Shown here: positions 4,980 through 7,865 of the stretch, in pieces
Position numbering within the stretch: the stretch's first letter is position 1
Layout: each line of letters begins with the position of its first letter
NCBI GenBank assembly: GCA_017457545.1
Contig: JAFTHF010000055.1
Span: forward strand, 1 to 7,865
Length of the DNA: 7,865 nt
DNA from: Clostridia bacterium
Lineage (GTDB): Bacteria > Bacillota_A > Clostridia > Oscillospirales > CAG-272
Direction: 5' to 3'
Notes under the pieces: generated by a model
Databases searched by the model: none
Seen by the model: only the letters and a program-made list of their open reading frames with translations
What the model was told of the DNA's origin: nothing
Program-made: the position numbers and the translations under genes

Positions 4980-5702
4980 TTAAAGCTTTGATGCTGCTGC
5001 CTTATCGCAAACGATAGTTACGTTGGGATGGAGCTGAAGAACGCTGGCAGGAAGGTCGGGGGTTACGTCGCCCTTTACCATACCGTAAACTGCGTCTGCC
5101 TTGTTAGCGCCGGACACTACCATAAGAATGGAGTCTGCCTGCATAATGTTTTTAATGCCCATGGAAAGCGCCTGTCTGGGAACATCGTTAATATTATCGA
5201 AAAGACGGGAGTTATCCTTAATAGTGTTTTCTGTAAGATCAACAAGATGTGTCACAGAGCCAAAGGGTGTACCGGGCTCATTAAAGCCGATATGTCCGTT
5301 GGAGCCAAGGCCAAGAAGCTGAATATCCTGCTTCATTGTATCAAGAAGAGCATTATATCTGTCGCACTCTGCCTGAGCATCGGGAGCGACACCACTGGGA
5401 AGATTGGTATTAGCAAGGTCAATATCTACTCTGTCAAAAAGATTCTTACGCATAAAATATGCGTAGCTCTGGTCGTGGTCAGCAGAAAGGCTTACATATT
5501 CGTCAAGATTTACTGTCCTTACATTTTTATAGGATGTACCGTTTTCCAAATGGTCCTTAACCATATTGTCGTAGGTGCCGATAGGGCTGGAGCCTGTGGC
5601 AAGACCTAAAACTGCATAGGGGTTGTTTTTAACGATATTAATTATAAGGTCGGCAGCTACCTTACTCATTTCCTCATAATTTTCTGTAATTATAACCTTC
5701 AT
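4980..5702 (-). CDS. nagB: Glucosamine-6-phosphate deaminase
   Basis: Converts glucosamine 6-phosphate to fructose 6-phosphate and ammonia, linking amino-sugar and N-acetylglucosamine catabolism to glycolysis in the cytosol. At 240 residues it has the short Firmicutes length. Visible motifs: the phosphate-binding loop LGLATGSSPIGTY (32-44); NLDEYVSL with the catalytic Asp67; DQSYAYFMRKNLFD (77-90); and LLGLGSNGHIGFNEPGTPF (129-147) with ring-opening His137 and Glu142. Asn135 stands where the E. coli enzyme has Asp141, as I recall for Bacillus-type NagB. A DNSRLF motif follows. The long C-terminal allosteric part of the E. coli protein is lacking, as expected for this class. ATG at 5702 has AAAGGAG inside the end of the upstream phosphatase gene, 2 bp away, so the two are cotranscribed and probably coupled. 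No nagA is adjacent. Very confident. Confidence 0.98.
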   Translation of the reverse strand: MKVIITENYEEMSKVAADLIINIVKNNPYAVLGLATGSSPIGTYDNMVKDHLENGTSYKNVRTVNLDEYVSLSADHDQSYAYFMRKNLFDRVDIDLANTNLPSGVAPDAQAECDRYNALLDTMKQDIQLLGLGSNGHIGFNEPGTPFGSVTHLVDLTENTIKDNSRLFDNINDVPRQALSMGIKNIMQADSILMVVSGANKADAVYGMVKGDVTPDLPASVLQLHPNVTIVCDKAAASKL

Positions 5703-5704
5703 TG

Positions 5705-6529
5705 TTATTCTCCTTTAAACATTATATCATTTACATTATCAAGGCAGTCAAATACATAATCCGGCTTATCCTTGTTATCTGCATTATCAACATCCTCGAT
5801 TTTGGTTTCTCCCGAAAGAACAAGAATGGAGCAGACACCGAATTTCTTGCCAAGGGCAATATCCGTATAAAGTCTGTCACCGAAGATGCACATTTCATCA
5901 TTCTTATAGCCTGTTGCCTCGCCTATCATTTCAATAGTTTCCTTATAAGGCTTACCGAAATATGTAGGGGTCTTGCCTGTTGATGCGGTAACAAAGGCTG
6001 CAATCGCTCCGCTATCGGGGATAAAGCCTGTTTCCGTAGGGCAGTTATAGTCGGGGTGGGTGGAAAGATACTCAGCACCGCCACGCACAAGTCGGCAGGC
6101 ATTATCAAGCTTTTTGTATGTAAGCGTAGTATCAAAGCTTGTAATAACTATATCAGCCTTTTCCTCATCCCCTGTAAGTATATGTATTCCCTTTGCCTTG
6201 TATTCATCCTCAAGCTCGGGAGTGGCAACAAGATACACGCTTTTACCCTTTCTGTATCTGTTAAGAAACTCGTAGGTAACATCTCCCGATGTCATAATTT
6301 CGTCAATAGTAGGCTCAAAGCCTAAGCGAGTAAGCTTTTCAAGATAAAAGGGCGTTGTGTGAGATGCGTTATTTGTAAAGAAAAGAACCTTTTTCCCGTT
6401 CCTTCTTAAATTCTTAATAAATCGAATGGCAAAATCAAAGGGCTTGCCCCCTAAATAGATTGTGCCGTCCATATCAAAGATATACAGCTTTTTATCCTTG
6501 ATTATGCTTGTATCGGGATTAATAAACAT
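5705..6529 (-). CDS. NagD-like HAD-IIA family sugar-phosphate phosphatase
   Basis: A 274-residue cytosolic HAD-superfamily hydrolase of subfamily IIA (NagD/AraL/p-nitrophenylphosphatase group), which removes phosphate from nucleotides or sugar phosphates. Motif I is FDMDGTIYLG, with nucleophile Asp19 and acid/base Asp21. Motif II is VLFFTNNAS (48-56, with Thr52). After a C2-type cap domain (about 75-185, with a DSGAIAAFV segment at 172-180) come motif III GKP with Lys193 and motif IV MCIFGDRLYTDI with Asp218 and Asp223. All catalytic residues are present and the length is typical (about 250-275). ATG at 6529 is preceded by AAGGAGGG, a strong ribosome site. It is first in a two-gene operon with nagB; E. 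coli nagD likewise belongs to a nag operon, so a role in amino-sugar metabolism or metabolite cleanup is inferred, but the substrate cannot be read from sequence. Confidence 0.93.
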   Translation of the reverse strand: MFINPDTSIIKDKKLYIFDMDGTIYLGGKPFDFAIRFIKNLRRNGKKVLFFTNNASHTTPFYLEKLTRLGFEPTIDEIMTSGDVTYEFLNRYRKGKSVYLVATPELEDEYKAKGIHILTGDEEKADIVITSFDTTLTYKKLDNACRLVRGGAEYLSTHPDYNCPTETGFIPDSGAIAAFVTASTGKTPTYFGKPYKETIEMIGEATGYKNDEMCIFGDRLYTDIALGKKFGVCSILVLSGETKIEDVDNADNKDKPDYVFDCLDNVNDIMFKGE

Positions 6530-6557
6530 ATTTTCCCTCCTTAATGTTACTACATTA

Positions 6558-6586
6558 AATATACCATATTAAAGAAATAAAATCAA
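6558..6586 (-). promoter_or_regulatory. Promoter of the phosphatase-nagB operon
   Basis: On the minus strand, TTGATT (6581-6586) is separated by 17 bp from TATATT (6558-6563), the latter preceded by TGG (extended -10). The predicted start near 6551 gives a short leader of about 22 nt containing the AAGGAGGG ribosome site. No clear operator palindrome was seen. Confidence 0.7.
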
Positions 6587-6600
6587 CACAAATTTCCTTA

Positions 6601-6629
6601 TTGCAAGAAATTTCACTATGTGATAGAAT
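6601..6629 (+). promoter_or_regulatory. Promoter of the glycerate kinase gene
   Basis: TTGCAA (6601-6606), a 17-bp spacer and TAGAAT (6624-6629), preceded by TGA as an extended -10, face rightward, divergent from the phosphatase-nagB promoter whose -35 ends 14 bp away. GAGGTG at 6651-6656 is the ribosome site for ATG 6661. Confidence 0.7.
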
Positions 6630-6660
6630 AGATGTATAAGGTTACTTTATGAGGTGAATT

Positions 6661-7788
6661 ATGAATATTGTTATTGCTATAGATTCATTCAAGGGCTCTC
6701 TTTCCTCTATTGAAGCGGGTGAGGCTGTAAAAAAGGGGGCGCTTGTTGCTTTCCCTGATGCTACCGTTTTGGTGTGTCCTCTTGCCGACGGTGGCGAGGG
6801 CACGGTTGATGCCATAATTGAGGGGCTTAATGCAAGAGTACGCAAGCTTATAGTATGCGGTCCTCTCGGCGATAGGGCTGAGGCCTATTACGGAATAACC
6901 GAGGACGGTATTGCCGTAATGGAAATGGCGAAGGCTGCGGGAATTACTATGATACCCGAAAGCAAAAGAAATCCTATGCTTACCACCACCTACGGAGTGG
7001 GTGAAATGATACGTGATGCCATCTCCCTCGGCTGCCGTGAGTTTATAATCGGAATAGGTGGAAGCGCTACAAATGACGGTGGTATCGGTATGCTTCAGGC
7101 GCTGGGCTTTTCCTTTAAGGATAAGGAGGGCAAAGAGGTGCCATATGGAGCGCAAGGTGTCAGCCTTATTAACCTGGTTGATGTATCGGGCGCTATGCCT
7201 GAGCTTAAGGAATGTAAATTCCATGTTGCCTGTGATGTAACAAATCCCTTGTGTGGGGAAAACGGCTGTTCCCATGTTTACTCCCGTCAGAAGGGCGCAG
7301 ACGACGAAATGATTAAAAAAATGGATACGTACCTTGAAAATTATGCCAATATTACAGAAAAAGCACTTAAAATCTCTACTAAAAATGCAGAGGGCGCAGG
7401 GGCTGCAGGTGGTCTTGGCTTTGCTTTTATCTCCTATCTTAATGCCTCTCTTGAAAAGGGAATCAAGCTTATTATTGAAAAAACAGGTCTTGAAGATAAA
7501 ATCAAGTGCGCCGATTTGGTTGTAACAGGTGAGGGCCGTCTTGATTTTCAGACTGCCATGGGAAAAGCGCCCGTAGGAGTGGCTGAAATTGCAGAAAAAT
7601 ACGGTGTGCCGACTATTGCATTTGCAGGCTGTGTAACTAAGGACGCAGGGGAATGCAATAATCACGGTATAAAGGCATTCTTCCCTATTCTTCGTGAAAT
7701 ATGTACTCTTGAAAAGGCTATGGACAAGGATTACGCAAGGGTAAACCTTGAAAAAACTGCTGAGCAGGTGTTCAGGCTTATGAAATAA
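6661..7788 (+). CDS. glxK: Glycerate kinase, class II (GarK/GlxK family)
   Basis: Phosphorylates D-glycerate with ATP (family members make 2-phosphoglycerate), feeding glycerate from glyoxylate, sugar-acid or serine breakdown into lower glycolysis; cytosolic. At 375 residues it has the normal length of the family. Motifs in order: IAIDSFKGSLSS (5-16), PLADGGEGT (40-48), GIGGSATNDGG (131-141), ACDVTNPLCGENG (191-203), GAAGGLGF (near 247-254), and VTGEGRLDFQTAMGKAP (288-304), all characteristic of the family. Start supported by GAGGTG 4 nt upstream and an extended -10 promoter. It is a single-gene unit ending in a strong hairpin. No glyoxylate or tartronate genes are adjacent, so the source of glycerate is not shown. 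The family is certain; the choice between garK and glxK names is conventional. Confidence 0.97.
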   Translation: MNIVIAIDSFKGSLSSIEAGEAVKKGALVAFPDATVLVCPLADGGEGTVDAIIEGLNARVRKLIVCGPLGDRAEAYYGITEDGIAVMEMAKAAGITMIPESKRNPMLTTTYGVGEMIRDAISLGCREFIIGIGGSATNDGGIGMLQALGFSFKDKEGKEVPYGAQGVSLINLVDVSGAMPELKECKFHVACDVTNPLCGENGCSHVYSRQKGADDEMIKKMDTYLENYANITEKALKISTKNAEGAGAAGGLGFAFISYLNASLEKGIKLIIEKTGLEDKIKCADLVVTGEGRLDFQTAMGKAPVGVAEIAEKYGVPTIAFAGCVTKDAGECNNHGIKAFFPILREICTLEKAMDKDYARVNLEKTAEQVFRLMK

Positions 7789-7789
7789 A

Positions 7790-7817
7790 AAAATCCCCGA
7801 CACGTGTCGGGGATTTT
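7790..7817. terminator. Bidirectional terminator after glycerate kinase
   Basis: A perfect 28-nt palindrome has arms AAAATCCCCGACAC (7790-7803) and the complement (7804-7817), with CACGTG at the centre forming the tight loop. It begins 1 bp after the stop codon. T-rich tails are present in both directions (AGTTTATTTT rightward, TTTATTTCA leftward), fitting a convergent gene arriving from the right. Confidence 0.88.
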
Positions 7818-7820
7818 AGT

Positions 7821-7865
7821 TTATTTTAATATCTTTTCCCAGTTTTTATAGGAATCCACATAATA
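7821..7865 (-). CDS. Probable C-terminus of a leftward gene cut by the window edge
   Basis: The minus strand from 7865 reads 14 sense codons, YYVDSYKNWEKILK, then TAA at 7821-7823, just beyond a bidirectional hairpin. An amphipathic aromatic/lysine ending placed exactly before a terminator is typical of a real 3' end, but 14 codons are too few to prove coding or to name the protein. Confidence 0.5.
   Translation of the reverse strand, partial: YYVDSYKNWEKILK

Noticed and set aside
5028..5609. A 193-codon rightward open frame opposite nagB
   Set aside because: Antisense shadow of a certain nagB gene with no ribosome site or domain.
6685..7803. A 372-codon open frame on the minus strand opposite the glycerate kinase gene
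   Set aside because: It is an antisense shadow of a gene with unmistakable motifs, is rich in Cys, His and Phe with no recognisable domain, and has its start inside the glycerate kinase terminator region without a ribosome site.

Overview
The window looks like a chromosomal segment of a low-to-moderate GC Gram-positive anaerobe of the class Clostridia, probably a gut Oscillospiraceae/Ruminococcaceae-type organism. This is inferred from strong AAGGAG-type ribosome sites, TTGACA/TATAAT and extended -10 promoters, the protein families present (MATE exporter, LexA, two XRE regulators with the clostridial 'SKWE.G...PDI' signature, NagB, HAD-IIA phosphatase, class II glycerate kinase), and an interspersed GC-rich palindromic repeat of the kind scattered in such genomes. 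No rRNA, tRNA, CRISPR array, transposase or phage structural gene was seen.

Layout. Positions 1-999 (+) are the 3' part of a MATE-family exporter. It converges, through a shared hairpin terminator, on a two-gene leftward operon: lexA (2302 to 1691) followed 12 bp later by an unrecognised 202-residue protein (1678 to 1070). Upstream of lexA lies a compact regulatory region: a near-consensus promoter, a 25-bp inverted repeat over the expected start site (a candidate LexA operator unlike the Bacillus box), an 11-bp tandem repeat with a hairpin, and a second cluster of the same operator half-sites. Next comes a leftward XRE regulator with a long helical, probably TPR-like, C-terminus (3619 to 2549). 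A 341-bp divergent intergenic region holds an imported-looking palindromic repeat and the promoters of both flanking genes. To its right is a rightward gene (3961-4938) fusing an XRE DNA-binding domain to a class I SAM-dependent methyltransferase; its base composition is more AT-rich than its neighbours.

Right half. A leftward pair encodes a NagD-like HAD-IIA phosphatase (6529 to 5705) and glucosamine-6-phosphate deaminase NagB (5702 to 4980), separated by 2 bp, with the nagB ribosome site inside the end of the phosphatase gene. Divergent from it, sharing a 131-bp promoter region, is a class II glycerate kinase (6661-7788). The last 45 bases appear to be the C-terminus of a further leftward gene running off the window.

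Functionally the window combines an SOS control node (lexA plus a partner), two stand-alone regulators around a repeat element, and central sugar metabolism (amino-sugar entry into glycolysis and glycerate phosphorylation). Four perfect or near-perfect hairpins separate the transcription units. The most original signals are the unusual lexA operator with its second copy upstream, the unrecognised gene cotranscribed with lexA, and the XRE-methyltransferase fusion. Two start codons suggested by maximal open reading frames (lexA at 2317, XRE-TPR at 3625) are corrected here from ribosome-site spacing.
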